Of a DNA stretch of 64,000 nucleotides, positions 51,194 to 60,650 are shown in pieces. Position 1 is the first letter of the stretch, and each line of letters starts with the position of its first letter. Both the position numbers and the translations under genes were made by a program. The notes under the pieces are model-generated. The model had not been told where the DNA came from. It ran no database searches and worked only from the letters and a program-made list of their open reading frames with translations. The stretch is from Sulfotelmatobacter sp963788225 (lineage in GTDB: Bacteria > Acidobacteriota > Terriglobia > Terriglobales > Acidobacteriaceae). The DNA lies in NCBI GenBank assembly GCA_963788225.1, contig CAWBGI010000001.1, positions 434,001-498,000 on the forward strand, written 5' to 3'.

Positions 51194-51877
51194 TCATCGC
51201 CGCGCCGCCTCGGTGTTTCCCATTTCAATCAGCTCTTTCGCCCGCGCCCGCACGACGTTAATCACCGACGTATCCTCAACAATTTCCTGCAGCACCGGCG
51301 CCACCCCCTGGATCTCGCTCAGTTGGGAGTTCTTCGCCTGCGCTTCCATATGCCGCAACTCCTCATCCAGCGCCAGCTTTTGGTAGCGATGGTAGTAGGT
51401 TAAGCGGCGTCCATATTCCAGCGTGCCCGCCATGTTCTGGAAAAGCGCCGTCAACTGCTGCACCGCCGCCAGGCTCGAGTAGTTGTATTTCGCGGTAAAA
51501 GAACGCTGGCCATCCTGATAACTCAGGATTTTCGTGCCGGTAAAAGCCATCTTGCCATTGCTGGAGTCAACTTTGCCCGCGAAATATTTCGCCTGCTTGG
51601 CCCACTCGAAGATGCGCTCGCGATTCCCCGCCGACAACTCGAACTCCACCCGGTAGGGCTGCTCCTCCGAATCTTCCGCTACCTTGCCCGTGCACTCATA
51701 GCGCGCATGCCCGGCCGCGTCAATGGCGAATGTATAGTGCTCAGGACTGGAATGGGGAAAGTCGAAGGTAAACGTGATCACTGCGGTCGAAGGCGAGCTG
51801 CCTGCCTTCTCTTGTGACATAGACGGCGCCGACATAACAGCCAGCACCGCCATCCCAACCCACATGCGCCGAATCAT
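51194..51877 (-). CDS. Exported protein of unknown function, coupled to ruvC
   Basis: The 227-aa product has a signal peptide (MWVGMAVLAVMSAPSMSQ). The N-terminal domain is beta-rich (VITFTFDFPHSSPEHYTFAI; RYECTGKVAEDSEEQPYRVE), and a helical C-terminal half includes YYHRYQKLALDEELRHMEAQ. I do not recognise the family. Its start overlaps the ruvC stop by four bases (ATGA), so it is translationally coupled to ruvC. A biological link is not obvious, since the product is exported. Confidence 0.75.
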   Translation of the reverse strand: MIRRMWVGMAVLAVMSAPSMSQEKAGSSPSTAVITFTFDFPHSSPEHYTFAIDAAGHARYECTGKVAEDSEEQPYRVEFELSAGNRERIFEWAKQAKYFAGKVDSSNGKMAFTGTKILSYQDGQRSFTAKYNYSSLAAVQQLTALFQNMAGTLEYGRRLTYYHRYQKLALDEELRHMEAQAKNSQLSEIQGVAPVLQEIVEDTSVINVVRARAKELIEMGNTEAARR

Positions 51878-52380
51878 GCTCGTGCCGCAACCTTCTGCCT
51901 TGCCAATGTACCGGCGGTGTGCAAATGGCAGATCGCGATGGCGAGCGCGTCCGATGCGTCCATCGGCTCCGGAGCCTCCGCCAATCCCAGCAAGCGCGTC
52001 ACCATGTGTTGCACCTGCTGCTTCTCCGCCCGCCCATAGCCGACCACCGACGATTTGATCGTTAGCGGCGAATACTCGGCGACCTCAAGTCCCGCGGAGG
52101 CCGCGGCCAGCATAGCCACTCCCCGAACCTGCCCGAGTTTCAATGCCGATTTCACATTCAGGGCGTAGAAGATTCCTTCAATCGCGACTTCATCCGGATG
52201 ATGCTCGGCAATTAGCCGGCCGAGACCGTCATAGATGCGCGACAGCCGCCTGGCCAGCGGCTCCCGCGGCGAAAGCTTAATCGCTCCGCAGGTCAGGCAG
52301 ACCAACTGTCCGCCGGAATGCATCTCCACCACACCATAGCCGGTGTACTCTCCGCCGCAGTCAATGCCGAGAACTCGCAT
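51874..52380 (-). CDS. ruvC: Crossover junction endodeoxyribonuclease RuvC
   Basis: This 168-aa Holliday-junction resolvase has MRVLGIDCGGEYTGYGVVEM (first catalytic Asp), a central VAIEGIFYALNVKSALKLGQ with Glu, SSVVGYGRAEKQQVQHMVTR, and MDASDALAIAICHLHT with the acidic pair. It cuts junctions produced by RuvAB. RuvA/RuvB genes are not adjacent. The enzyme is of normal length. It overlaps the downstream exported protein by four bases. Confidence 0.97.
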   Translation of the reverse strand: MRVLGIDCGGEYTGYGVVEMHSGGQLVCLTCGAIKLSPREPLARRLSRIYDGLGRLIAEHHPDEVAIEGIFYALNVKSALKLGQVRGVAMLAAASAGLEVAEYSPLTIKSSVVGYGRAEKQQVQHMVTRLLGLAEAPEPMDASDALAIAICHLHTAGTLARQKVAARA

Positions 52381-52531
52381 GTGTGTGAGTGCAGTGTAGC
52401 GCGGAAACAGCGCAGAATCCTAGACCTGAAGTTGGTGCCGCGAACGAGCGTCGGCAGGCCATTGTCCATCCGTGCATTCGCCCACGGGCCAATTCTCTTT
52501 TTCCCACAGACGCTTGTTGGATAATAGCAAA

Positions 52532-54229
52532 ATGGCCTTTGCTTTCTTGGACGAACGTTGGCTTCCGAAGTCTGTCCTTTGTCTGCGGGACTATAACGCC
52601 AACAAATTTCTCCACGATTTAGTTGCCGGCGTCACAGTGGGCCTGGTCGCCTTGCCCCTGGCCATGGCCTTTGCCATCGCCTCCGGCTTAACGCCGCAGG
52701 CCGGCATTTACTGCGCCATTGTCACTGGTTTCCTTATTTCTGCGTTAGGCGGCTCCAAAACGCAAATTGGCGGGCCCACGGGCGCTTTCGTCGTGGTCAT
52801 ATCCGGCATCGTCGCCCTCCATGGCGTCGATGGCCTCTTCATGTGCACGGTGATGGCCGGCGTCTTGCTGATGATCATGGGCATTGCCGGCATGGGCACG
52901 GCGGTCAAGTTCATTCCGCGTCCCGTGGTAATCGGCTTCACCAATGGAATCGCTATTTTGATCGCCAGCACCCAGGTGAAGGATTTCTTCGGCCTCCAGC
53001 TCGCCAAAGTTCCCGGCGTCTTCTGGCATCGCATGGAAGCCCTGGCCGGAAACTTCCATACGCTTTCCTACACCGCGACGGCTCTTGCCGTGGGCACGGT
53101 GCTCGTGATGATCCTCTGCCGAACGCTTTCCAATCGCATTCCCGGCGCCATCGTCGCATTCCTGCTTGGCACTGCCGCCGTCATCTTGTTCAAGCTGCCA
53201 GTGGAAACAATCGGCTCGCGTTTCGGTGGAATCCCAGCTGGCTTGCCGCATTTTGTGATACCCAAGTTCCGCACGGATCTTATCCACGGCCTGCTTGGGC
53301 CTGCCCTGACTGTTGCCATGCTGGGCGCAATTGAATCTCTCATGTCGGCCGTGGTTTCCGATCGCATGAGCAACGACCGCCACAATCCCAATGTCGAATT
53401 GATCGGACAGGGCGTGGCCAACATCGTTTCCCCCATGTTTGGAGGACTCCCGGCCACTGGCGCCATTGCTCGCACCGCAACCAACATTCGCGCCGGGGCG
53501 CAGTCTCCGGTAGCGGGCATCATTCACGCGCTAACTCTGCTCTGCATCCTGCTCTTCGCAGCACCATGGGTAAGCCACGTGCCGCTGGCCGTTCTGGCCG
53601 GAATTCTCATGGTCGTCGCCTACAACATGGGCGAGTGGCGTGAGATTCCTCAACTTCTGAAGCTCACGAAGACTGACATCAGCGTCTGGCTCGTGACTTT
53701 CGCACTCACTGTCTTCGCCGACCTCACTGTCGCCGTGGAAGCCGGCATGATCCTCGCTGCTCTGCTCTTCATCAGCCGGGTCGCCGCCACCACCACGGTT
53801 TCTCAAGTCACCGACGAATATGTCGAAGACGGCCGCATGCACATCCTGCAAGACAAAGACATCCCGTACTACGTCACTATCTTCCGCATCCATGGGCCGT
53901 TTCTGTTCGGCGCCACCGACAAAATCAACGCCGTCACCGAGGACCTGCACACGCTGCCGCCGGTCGTGATTCTTCGCCTGCGCAATATGACCGCACTCGA
54001 TGCCACCGGACTGTTCGCCATCGAGGAAGTCGCCCGCCAACTGCACGCCAGCAATCGAACCTTAATTCTCTGCGGCGCGCGCGAGCAACCCGCAGGCCTG
54101 ATTCATCAGGCAGAGTTTGAAGAGGTGGTGGGGGCGGAGAATATCTGCGACAACGTGCAAACCGCGCTCCGCCGCGCTGAGGAAGTGCACGACCAGATGG
54201 AAAGTGCGGCAATCGGGCTAAAGAGTTAA
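52532..54229 (+). CDS. SulP/SLC26-family anion transporter with STAS domain
   Basis: From ATG 52532 (MAFAFLDERWLPKSVLCLRD) the protein is 565 aa. The transport core has LVAGVTVGLVALPLAMAFAI, AGIYCAIVTGFLISALGGSK and TQIGGPTGAFVVVISG (the SulP signature). There are further helices, including LGAIESLMSAVVSDRMSNDR. A C-terminal STAS domain follows (VVILRLRNMTALDATGLFAI). SulP proteins carry sulfate, bicarbonate or related anions; the substrate is not determinable here. The frame is open 60 bases upstream, but the shorter start is better supported. Confidence 0.93.
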   Translation: MAFAFLDERWLPKSVLCLRDYNANKFLHDLVAGVTVGLVALPLAMAFAIASGLTPQAGIYCAIVTGFLISALGGSKTQIGGPTGAFVVVISGIVALHGVDGLFMCTVMAGVLLMIMGIAGMGTAVKFIPRPVVIGFTNGIAILIASTQVKDFFGLQLAKVPGVFWHRMEALAGNFHTLSYTATALAVGTVLVMILCRTLSNRIPGAIVAFLLGTAAVILFKLPVETIGSRFGGIPAGLPHFVIPKFRTDLIHGLLGPALTVAMLGAIESLMSAVVSDRMSNDRHNPNVELIGQGVANIVSPMFGGLPATGAIARTATNIRAGAQSPVAGIIHALTLLCILLFAAPWVSHVPLAVLAGILMVVAYNMGEWREIPQLLKLTKTDISVWLVTFALTVFADLTVAVEAGMILAALLFISRVAATTTVSQVTDEYVEDGRMHILQDKDIPYYVTIFRIHGPFLFGATDKINAVTEDLHTLPPVVILRLRNMTALDATGLFAIEEVARQLHASNRTLILCGAREQPAGLIHQAEFEEVVGAENICDNVQTALRRAEEVHDQMESAAIGLKS

Positions 54230-54530
54230 GCCCCGGCCCTGTCGGTGGTAGTCGCCAGGTGAAGGAACGAGGCAGGCCTTTGCCACTCTGGTCCCCCGGT
54301 TAGCTCATAGAGTGCCGATAGCGCAGCGACTACGGGGAGGTTCAACGAGCGCTATCGCCTGGTTTCGTCGAGTGCTCCTCAAATTGTCCCACCAGTTCAT
54401 GCCGAAAGCCATCTCAGGAAGTTCGAACTGGTGAAGAATCGCCTAACGCTCATTGACGGGGTTGTGAGCGCTAGATACTAGCCGAAAATTCCGGTCGCGG
54501 GCGCATCCGATAAACTCTTGGACGGGCGAA
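54230..54530. other. Gene-free gap after the SulP gene
   Basis: No reading frame with coding character, tRNA fold or clear palindrome with a T-tract was found. A GGTTAGCTCATAGAG stretch near 54298-54312 looks superficially like a tRNA D-arm, but no acceptor or anticodon stem can be built around it. Confidence 0.4.
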
Positions 54531-55922
54531 CTACGGCGCCAGCGGCGCAGGTGGGGGGTAGCACACTGCCGACTCAAACGTGATCTGCCCCCACCCCGAC
54601 ACATAGATCAAATCCAAGCCGGACGGTGTGGCGGCCAAGCGTGGATTTCCAGGGTTTGATGCGTGGAGATCCTGGCTTTTCCAATGACCGTCGGCGAAAG
54701 TTCCCACGGTCAGGCGGCCGGTACTGCCGTTGATCGCATGACTGTAAGCGACGGACGGACCGCAGTCGCTGACCGCAACTCCCGGACTATCGAGAGCTTG
54801 GCCGGTACGGCCAATCGATTGGGTGGACCAAGCCCCGCCACTGTTGGTGGTCGCCCAGACATCGCAGCAGCCGAGGCTGTCGTTGCGGTCCGGATTGCCA
54901 ACGAATCGCGCGATAAGTAGTGTGTCTCCGGCAGCGGAAAGTTGCAAACTCTTGTCGGCTTCATCCGTAGCAGTATGCAAAGTTTGCCACTGTCGAGGCC
55001 AGGTCGTCCCCTGGCCCGCGGATTGTCCACGCGCAAATACGACAGTTTTAAGGGCTTCCTGCCAAGCCAGGTTGAGGGTGTCGCCCACAGCGACAATCTG
55101 AGGATGATCGTCGGATGCTCCCCCCGGGACATCATTGGCCCTGGTTACATTCGTGACGGCAACGGACGGGGCAACTCCCGAAGCGGTCAAGTTGCGCAGG
55201 GGCACTTTAGCCACAAGCACGTCGTTGCTGTTCTTTCTGTTCCCTACATCGTCGAAGGCGATGAGCATAGAATCGCCGCTGATGGTGGCGGACGGATCCT
55301 GCAAATATGAGGAATCAGTTGTGTACACCGCACGCTGCAGCCACGGGCCCGCCGGGTTTCCCGAAGGGTTGCAGGCCACGAGTATCTGCATCTTCGCAGT
55401 TGCCGCAATCATCGGTATGTAAGCCACGCCTGCCTGCACTGCCAATCCTATGATCCGAGCGGCGGAGTTGTTGCCCACTTCCAAATTGGGTGCGACGTCG
55501 TATGTCTTCCACGTGCCGCTGGAGTTCGTCGCAAGCCGAACGCGATGGTCGTCTCCCGTGAAGGCAAAATAGTCCTTGCCGTTTTCTGCCACGAGCGGGG
55601 TGATCTCCGCCATGGCGTGATCAGAAAGAGAGAGTTGTTTCGCAAGCCCCCAAACCAATCCTTGCGGCTGCACCTCGCGAATGGTCTGTAGCAACTCTCT
55701 CGAGGCGCCGGACTGCTGCAGTTCGCGCAGGATAGATGACGAGACCACGAACGAGATCTTTTGCCGCCGCAGGCGCTTCGCCAACTGCTCCTCAGGAACG
55801 TGGGCGCGAAGCAGGCCGATAATGTCAGACCGGCTTAGCGGCTGCGGAGAAGATTGCGCCCCCGCTAAACCGGAAGCTACAACAACACACACTGCGATCG
55901 CGGGCAAGAGGTGAACCTTCAT
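54531..55922 (-). CDS. Exported protein of unknown function with sialidase-like/propeller repeats
   Basis: The 463-aa product has a signal peptide (VHLLPAIAVCVVVASGLAGA) and a helical N-terminal segment (SRSDIIGLLRAHVPEEQLAK; SSSILRELQQSGASRELLQT) like those at the front of other acidobacterial secreted proteins. The long beta-rich C-terminal part contains repeated stretches such as SATISGDSMLIAFDDVGNRK and QLSAAGDTLLIARFVGNPDR. The latter suggests a six-bladed propeller of the BNR/sialidase type. No catalytic residues can be named. Confidence 0.7.
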   Translation of the reverse strand: MKVHLLPAIAVCVVVASGLAGAQSSPQPLSRSDIIGLLRAHVPEEQLAKRLRRQKISFVVSSSILRELQQSGASRELLQTIREVQPQGLVWGLAKQLSLSDHAMAEITPLVAENGKDYFAFTGDDHRVRLATNSSGTWKTYDVAPNLEVGNNSAARIIGLAVQAGVAYIPMIAATAKMQILVACNPSGNPAGPWLQRAVYTTDSSYLQDPSATISGDSMLIAFDDVGNRKNSNDVLVAKVPLRNLTASGVAPSVAVTNVTRANDVPGGASDDHPQIVAVGDTLNLAWQEALKTVVFARGQSAGQGTTWPRQWQTLHTATDEADKSLQLSAAGDTLLIARFVGNPDRNDSLGCCDVWATTNSGGAWSTQSIGRTGQALDSPGVAVSDCGPSVAYSHAINGSTGRLTVGTFADGHWKSQDLHASNPGNPRLAATPSGLDLIYVSGWGQITFESAVCYPPPAPLAP

Positions 55923-56190
55923 AGTGGCTTCCTTTTCACCGAGACGGGCCCTCGGTTCATTATGCGCGTTATGTGGAAAAAGAGTTTAGACCGCAACTCC
56001 TGGCTCCGAACAACAGACTATATGAAATGTCGATCCACGGCGACCTTATGGTCGTGGGCAACCGGAAACTATCCCAGCGCAATACAGCTCCACGTTTGAT
56101 TCCCGTCAGTTCAGGTTAAATCGCCGTTACACTCAGTGACCGGTCCGTGCGCGGCATCGTCCGATTGCGACAGGCTTGTTTCGGTGACGA

Positions 56191-57387
56191 CTATCCTTCG
56201 CTGGTCATAATGAAGAGCGGCTTCATCTCGAAGCTCTTGTAGTAAGGCCTGAGGCGGTCGGTGTTGTAGTGCTCTTTCACGTTAACCACCTTCTTCGAGG
56301 CCGTGACGGTGTCGATGGGAATGTTGTCGTAGCGGCCATTCCTCAGCACCACGAGCCGTCCGTGGATCTTGCCCAGGAGCAGATCCAACGCGAGGTTGCC
56401 ATAGGCCATCGGGACGACTGAGTCAATCGCGTCAGGATCGCCGCAGCGCACCAGGTAGCCTAACTTCTGATTAATCGTGTTGATCGTCTTGCCGTTGTTG
56501 TACTTGGGGGAAAGCTCCTTCAGCTTTTCCGAGACCAGGTCCCCGATGCCGCCGAGTTTCTTGTGGCCGAAAGCGTCGGTGGTTTCTTTTTCAAAAACCA
56601 TTTCGCCCCCTTTGAACATCGCTCCCTCCGAAACAAGAACGACGGAGTAGTGACTGGGGTTTTTCTGCCGGTCACGGACCAACAACTCAGTGAGCCGCTC
56701 GATGTCGAATTGATACTCTGGGATGACGCAGCGGTGCGCGGCTCCGGCCATGGTGGGCAACATGGCTGTGAATCCGGCATAGCGGCCGAAGACTTCGAGC
56801 ACCATGAAGCGTTCGTGGGAGCCGGCGCTGGTGCGCAGGCTGTTGGTCATGGAAATCGTGCGCGTCACACACGTGCTGAAGCCAATGCAGTAGTCGGTGC
56901 CGGGAACATCATTGTCCATGGTCTTGGGAATGGCGACCACTTTCACGCCTTCCTGGTAAAGGCGCACGCCATAGCTCAGCGTGTCGTCGCCGCCGATCGG
57001 GATGAGGTAGTCGATGCCCAGCCAGTCCAGATTCTTCAGCACTTCTGGCGTCAGGTCGTTCTTCTCAGCGGTATAAACATCCCGCAGATGAGGCGGGACG
57101 CGGGCCTTTTCCACCCGGCTGGGGTTAGTGCGCGAGGTGTGCAGGAACGTGCCGCCCGTGCGGCCGGTGCGGTTGACCAGGTCCTCGGACAGCGTCTGGA
57201 AGTTCTCACTGTTGTCGTAATCTTTTTCGCGGACGATGTCCACCAGTCCAGCCCACCCCCGCCGCAGACCAATTACCTGGCAACCTTCGCCCAGTGCGCG
57301 AATGGTTACGGCGCGGATCGCAGGGTTCAAGCCGGGCACATCGCCGCCGCCAGTGAGAATTCCGATCACACCCTTTTTTGTTTTCAC
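56191..57387 (-). CDS. 6-phosphofructokinase, pyrophosphate-dependent type
   Basis: From GTG at 57385-57387 (GAGG four bases upstream) the product is 398 aa: KTKKGVIGILTGGGDVPGLN, IGGDDTLSYG, and IPKTMDNDVPGTDYCIGFST, followed by GRYAGFTAMLPTMAGAAH. The two phosphoryl-donor positions read Asp in GGDDT and Lys in PKTMDND. ATP-dependent PFKs have Gly at both, and this Asp/Lys pair is the published hallmark of PPi-dependent enzymes. The reaction is then reversible, serving glycolysis and gluconeogenesis. An upstream in-frame ATG at 57453 is also possible. Confidence 0.93.
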   Translation of the reverse strand: MKTKKGVIGILTGGGDVPGLNPAIRAVTIRALGEGCQVIGLRRGWAGLVDIVREKDYDNSENFQTLSEDLVNRTGRTGGTFLHTSRTNPSRVEKARVPPHLRDVYTAEKNDLTPEVLKNLDWLGIDYLIPIGGDDTLSYGVRLYQEGVKVVAIPKTMDNDVPGTDYCIGFSTCVTRTISMTNSLRTSAGSHERFMVLEVFGRYAGFTAMLPTMAGAAHRCVIPEYQFDIERLTELLVRDRQKNPSHYSVVLVSEGAMFKGGEMVFEKETTDAFGHKKLGGIGDLVSEKLKELSPKYNNGKTINTINQKLGYLVRCGDPDAIDSVVPMAYGNLALDLLLGKIHGRLVVLRNGRYDNIPIDTVTASKKVVNVKEHYNTDRLRPYYKSFEMKPLFIMTSEG

Positions 57388-57566
57388 ATTGCCTCTTAAT
57401 CTTGATTTTCGCGGATACCGCGATGTTGCCCTCTGCATTCTGTTTGATTGCACGGGCAGAGCTTCGCCGCCAATCTATTTATAAGACAATTCTCCAAGAG
57501 AATCGAACCGTCTTTTGATGATAATCTGATTCCTTCCCGTAGAGTACGGCACGGCTTCGTCTCGCG

Positions 57567-59258
57567 ATGCACAACCTTTACCTGCGGCTCGCTCCGTGGT
57601 TCGTGACGCTCATCGAACTCCTGCTGTTGTTGGCCTCCGTAAGGTTGATTTTCATTTCATCTCGACGCAGCACCAGTCGACCTTCGTCTCTTCTTTCGGT
57701 GGAGCGCGGCTTCCTCCGCCTGGCTCGCCGCAAGCGGCTTTCCGTTGTGCTCGTGGGCTTCAGCGTAATCACGATCCGCGTCGCACTCATTCCCGTCCTC
57801 GGCGTTCCCCAGCCGCGCTTCAACGACGAGTTCAGCTATCTGCTCGCCGGCGACACTTTCGCTCATGGCCGGCTCACGAATCCCACGCATCCCATGTGGA
57901 TCTTTTTCGAAAGCTTCCACATCATCGAACAACCCACTTATATGTCGATGTACCCGCCCGCAGAAGGCATTGCCCTGGCTGCCGGAGAATTGCTGGGGCA
58001 CCCGTGGATCGGACAAATACTTGTGACCGCTTTGATGTGCTCTGCCCTGTGCTGGATGCTGCAAGGCTGGCTGCCTCCGCCGTGGGCCTTGCTTGGGGCC
58101 GTGCTGGCCATGCTTCGGCTCGCGATCCTGAGCTACTGGATGAATACTTACTGGTGCGCTTCGGTGGCAGCTCTCGGTGGAGCGCTGGTCCTCGGAGCGT
58201 GGCCGCGCCTGCGTCGCCATCTCGGCGTTGGCGACGCTGTGGTGATGGCGCTCGGTCTCGCGATCCTGGCCAACAGCCGGCCATATGAAGGGTTCGCCTT
58301 CTCCATCCCTGTCGCTCTTTCGATGTTTTTCTGGCTCGCAAGCAGGAATCGTCCCGCGTTGGCGCGATCTGTGTCGCGAGTTATTTTGCCCATCCTCTTA
58401 ATTTTGCTCGTCGCGGCCGCCGGCACTGGCTATTACTACTATCGCGTCACCGGCAACCCCTTCCGCATGGCTTATCAGACGAATCGCGATACCTACGCGA
58501 CCGCTCCTTACTTCATCTGGCAGACGCCGCACCCCGAGCCTATGTACCATCACGCCGTAATGCGTGATTTCTATCGCTGGGAGCTGAGCGAGTTCGAGCG
58601 CAACCGCACCTTCACGGGCTATGTGCAGCGCGCCGCGGATAAGTTCGTCTCCTGGTGGCAGTTCTATCTGGGCCCGCTTCTCACGCTGCCTCTGCTGGCG
58701 TTGCCTTGGGTCGTTCGGCAGCGCAAAATGCGCCTGCCGCTTCTGATTTGCGCGGCCATGTTGGTCGCATTCTCCATCCAGACCTGGACCCTTCCTCACT
58801 ACTTTGCTCCCGCCACCGGCGCTTTGTATCTGCTGCTGGTGCAGGGCCTGCGTCATTTGTGGCAATGGTCTCCCGCGCATCGCCCGGTAGGACGAGCTTT
58901 GGTGCGCGCCATCCCGATGCTGGCCTGCGCCATGATTCTTCTGCGGGTGATGGCGGTGCTCACCCACAATCGCATCGAACCGGCGTGGCCGCGCGGCAAT
59001 CTGGAACGAGCCGCGCTGTTGCGCCAGCTTCAGCACCTTCCCGGCCCGCAGCTTGTCATCGTCCGCTATAGCGTGCACCACGACTCGGTGCTGGAGTGGG
59101 TCTACAACGACGCAGGCATCGACGGAGCGAAAGTGGTCTGGGCGCGCGACATGGGCGAGAGTGATAATCAGAAGTTGGTGCAGTACTTCCACGATCGAAA
59201 AATCTGGCTCGTAGAGCCCGACAATCCTTCGCCCCACCTGCTACCCTACTCCCACTGA
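57567..59258 (+). CDS. Membrane glycosyltransferase-like protein (PMT/GT39-type)
   Basis: The 563-aa protein has about ten membrane segments. RFNDEFSYLLAGDTFAHGRL, after the first helices, holds the DE pair typical of the first periplasmic loop of GT-C glycosyltransferases. Further stretches are FESFHIIEQPTYMSMYPPAE and NSRPYEGFAFSIPVALSMFF. The C-terminal domain is soluble and periplasmic. It is followed by a GT87-type gene after 75 bases on the same strand, so a joint role in envelope glycan or glycolipid synthesis is plausible. Donor and acceptor are unknown. Confidence 0.8.
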   Translation: MHNLYLRLAPWFVTLIELLLLLASVRLIFISSRRSTSRPSSLLSVERGFLRLARRKRLSVVLVGFSVITIRVALIPVLGVPQPRFNDEFSYLLAGDTFAHGRLTNPTHPMWIFFESFHIIEQPTYMSMYPPAEGIALAAGELLGHPWIGQILVTALMCSALCWMLQGWLPPPWALLGAVLAMLRLAILSYWMNTYWCASVAALGGALVLGAWPRLRRHLGVGDAVVMALGLAILANSRPYEGFAFSIPVALSMFFWLASRNRPALARSVSRVILPILLILLVAAAGTGYYYYRVTGNPFRMAYQTNRDTYATAPYFIWQTPHPEPMYHHAVMRDFYRWELSEFERNRTFTGYVQRAADKFVSWWQFYLGPLLTLPLLALPWVVRQRKMRLPLLICAAMLVAFSIQTWTLPHYFAPATGALYLLLVQGLRHLWQWSPAHRPVGRALVRAIPMLACAMILLRVMAVLTHNRIEPAWPRGNLERAALLRQLQHLPGPQLVIVRYSVHHDSVLEWVYNDAGIDGAKVVWARDMGESDNQKLVQYFHDRKIWLVEPDNPSPHLLPYSH

Positions 59259-59333
59259 CGGTGCCCGTACGCTCTGCGAAGGAAGTTTCGTTTCTTCTCG
59301 GAACCAGGCTCACCAACGGCTCTCAGGCGATCA

Positions 59334-60563
59334 ATGGCTGATCTCTCCACTCCCGCGACATGGCTCACCGCCAAGCGTCTTAGGGCCCATGGCCTGATCC
59401 TCGCGCTCTGCCTCTGGTCGGTCTACCTGTGGAACGTAGCCACGCCGGGCTTGCTCGACCGCTCAGGCAATCTCAAGGGCACAGACTTTCTACATTTCTA
59501 CACACTGGGCTCGCTCGCTCTCGCTCATCGCGGCGCTGACCTGTACAACATGAACGCGCAATCGCAACTCGCGGCCGAGCGCGTCCCGGCGGCGGCTGGT
59601 ATTCGTTATCTGCCGCTGAATCCGCCACAGGTTTCCATCTTTCTTGCGCCCTTCGCCCGTATGCCTTACGCTTACGCGCTGATCTTCTGGCTGGCGCTCA
59701 GCGCGCTCGTCTACGGAGCGTGTTGCTATGACCTCTGGCGCGCCTGCCCCAACCTGCGTCAACACAAACTCACGGTCTTAATTCTTGCCATTGCCTTCCC
59801 TGCTTTCTGGAACCTCATCGCCTGGGGACAAACGTCCGCATTGGCTCTCGCCTGTTTCACCGTGGCGTTCCTCGCCCTGCGCTCGCAGCGAGAATTTCTC
59901 GCGGGCCTTGCACTCGGATGCCTCGTCTTCAAACCGCAACTAGGCGTGGCTGCTGGGATTATTTTCGTGGTCGCGCTGAACTGGAAGGTGATCGCGGGTG
60001 CGTTTCTCTCTGCGGCCGCCCAGCTAACCGTAGCCTGGCTCTACTACGGACTTGGTCCTCTCCGCGCCTGGGTGCGAACTCTGCTCAACGTCCCCAGCCT
60101 TTTTCCGCTGCTCGAGCCGCGGCCCTACCAAACCCACTCCCTGCGCACGTTCTGGAGCATGCTTGTCCCCTGGCCCGCTGTGGCGCTCGCGCTCTACATC
60201 GCGAGCGCGCTCCTGATAACAGCCCTGACCATAGCCTGCTGGCGAAGCCGCCTTCCTTTGTCGTTGCGCTACTCGGCCTTGATGCTGGCCACAGTTCTGC
60301 TCGCCCCGCATCTTACGGTCTATGACCTTGTTATCCTCATGCCCGCATTCCTGCTGCTCGCCGATTGGATGGTTTCTCAACCTGACCGACCAGCCACACG
60401 CCGCTTCGAACTTTTACTCTATCTAGCGTTCATACTTCCGCTGCTCGGTCCACTGGCACGCTGGACACACGTTCAGCTTTCCGTCCCCGTAATGGCAACC
60501 ATCCTTTATAGTGTGGCAAGTCGCCGCAATTCGGTTGCAAAGAATCGCGAAAGTCAGATCTGA
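59334..60563 (+). CDS. GT87-family (DUF2029) membrane glycosyltransferase
   Basis: The 409-aa multi-spanning protein shows the DUF2029 pattern: TDFLHFYTLGSLALAHRGAD in the first loop, YLPLNPPQVSIFLAPFARMP, NLIAWGQTSALALACFTVAF (GQxS motif) and LGCLVFKPQLGVAAGIIFVV (FKPQ motif). GT87 enzymes use polyprenyl-phosphate-mannose-type donors. It lies after the GT39-like gene at 57567-59258 and is probably co-transcribed with it. The acceptor is unknown. Confidence 0.88.
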   Translation: MADLSTPATWLTAKRLRAHGLILALCLWSVYLWNVATPGLLDRSGNLKGTDFLHFYTLGSLALAHRGADLYNMNAQSQLAAERVPAAAGIRYLPLNPPQVSIFLAPFARMPYAYALIFWLALSALVYGACCYDLWRACPNLRQHKLTVLILAIAFPAFWNLIAWGQTSALALACFTVAFLALRSQREFLAGLALGCLVFKPQLGVAAGIIFVVALNWKVIAGAFLSAAAQLTVAWLYYGLGPLRAWVRTLLNVPSLFPLLEPRPYQTHSLRTFWSMLVPWPAVALALYIASALLITALTIACWRSRLPLSLRYSALMLATVLLAPHLTVYDLVILMPAFLLLADWMVSQPDRPATRRFELLLYLAFILPLLGPLARWTHVQLSVPVMATILYSVASRRNSVAKNRESQI

Positions 60564-60650
60564 GACGTCAACCGGACTTTGGTAAACCCCCCTGCGGCCC
60601 CCGCGGAAGTTCTCCGCGAACTCCGCGATAATGTTTTTTCTGGGAGGAAA

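Noticed and set aside
54290..54380. tRNA-like stretch (GGTTAGCTCATAGAG)
   Set aside because: No acceptor stem, anticodon arm or T-arm can be folded around it at the proper distances.
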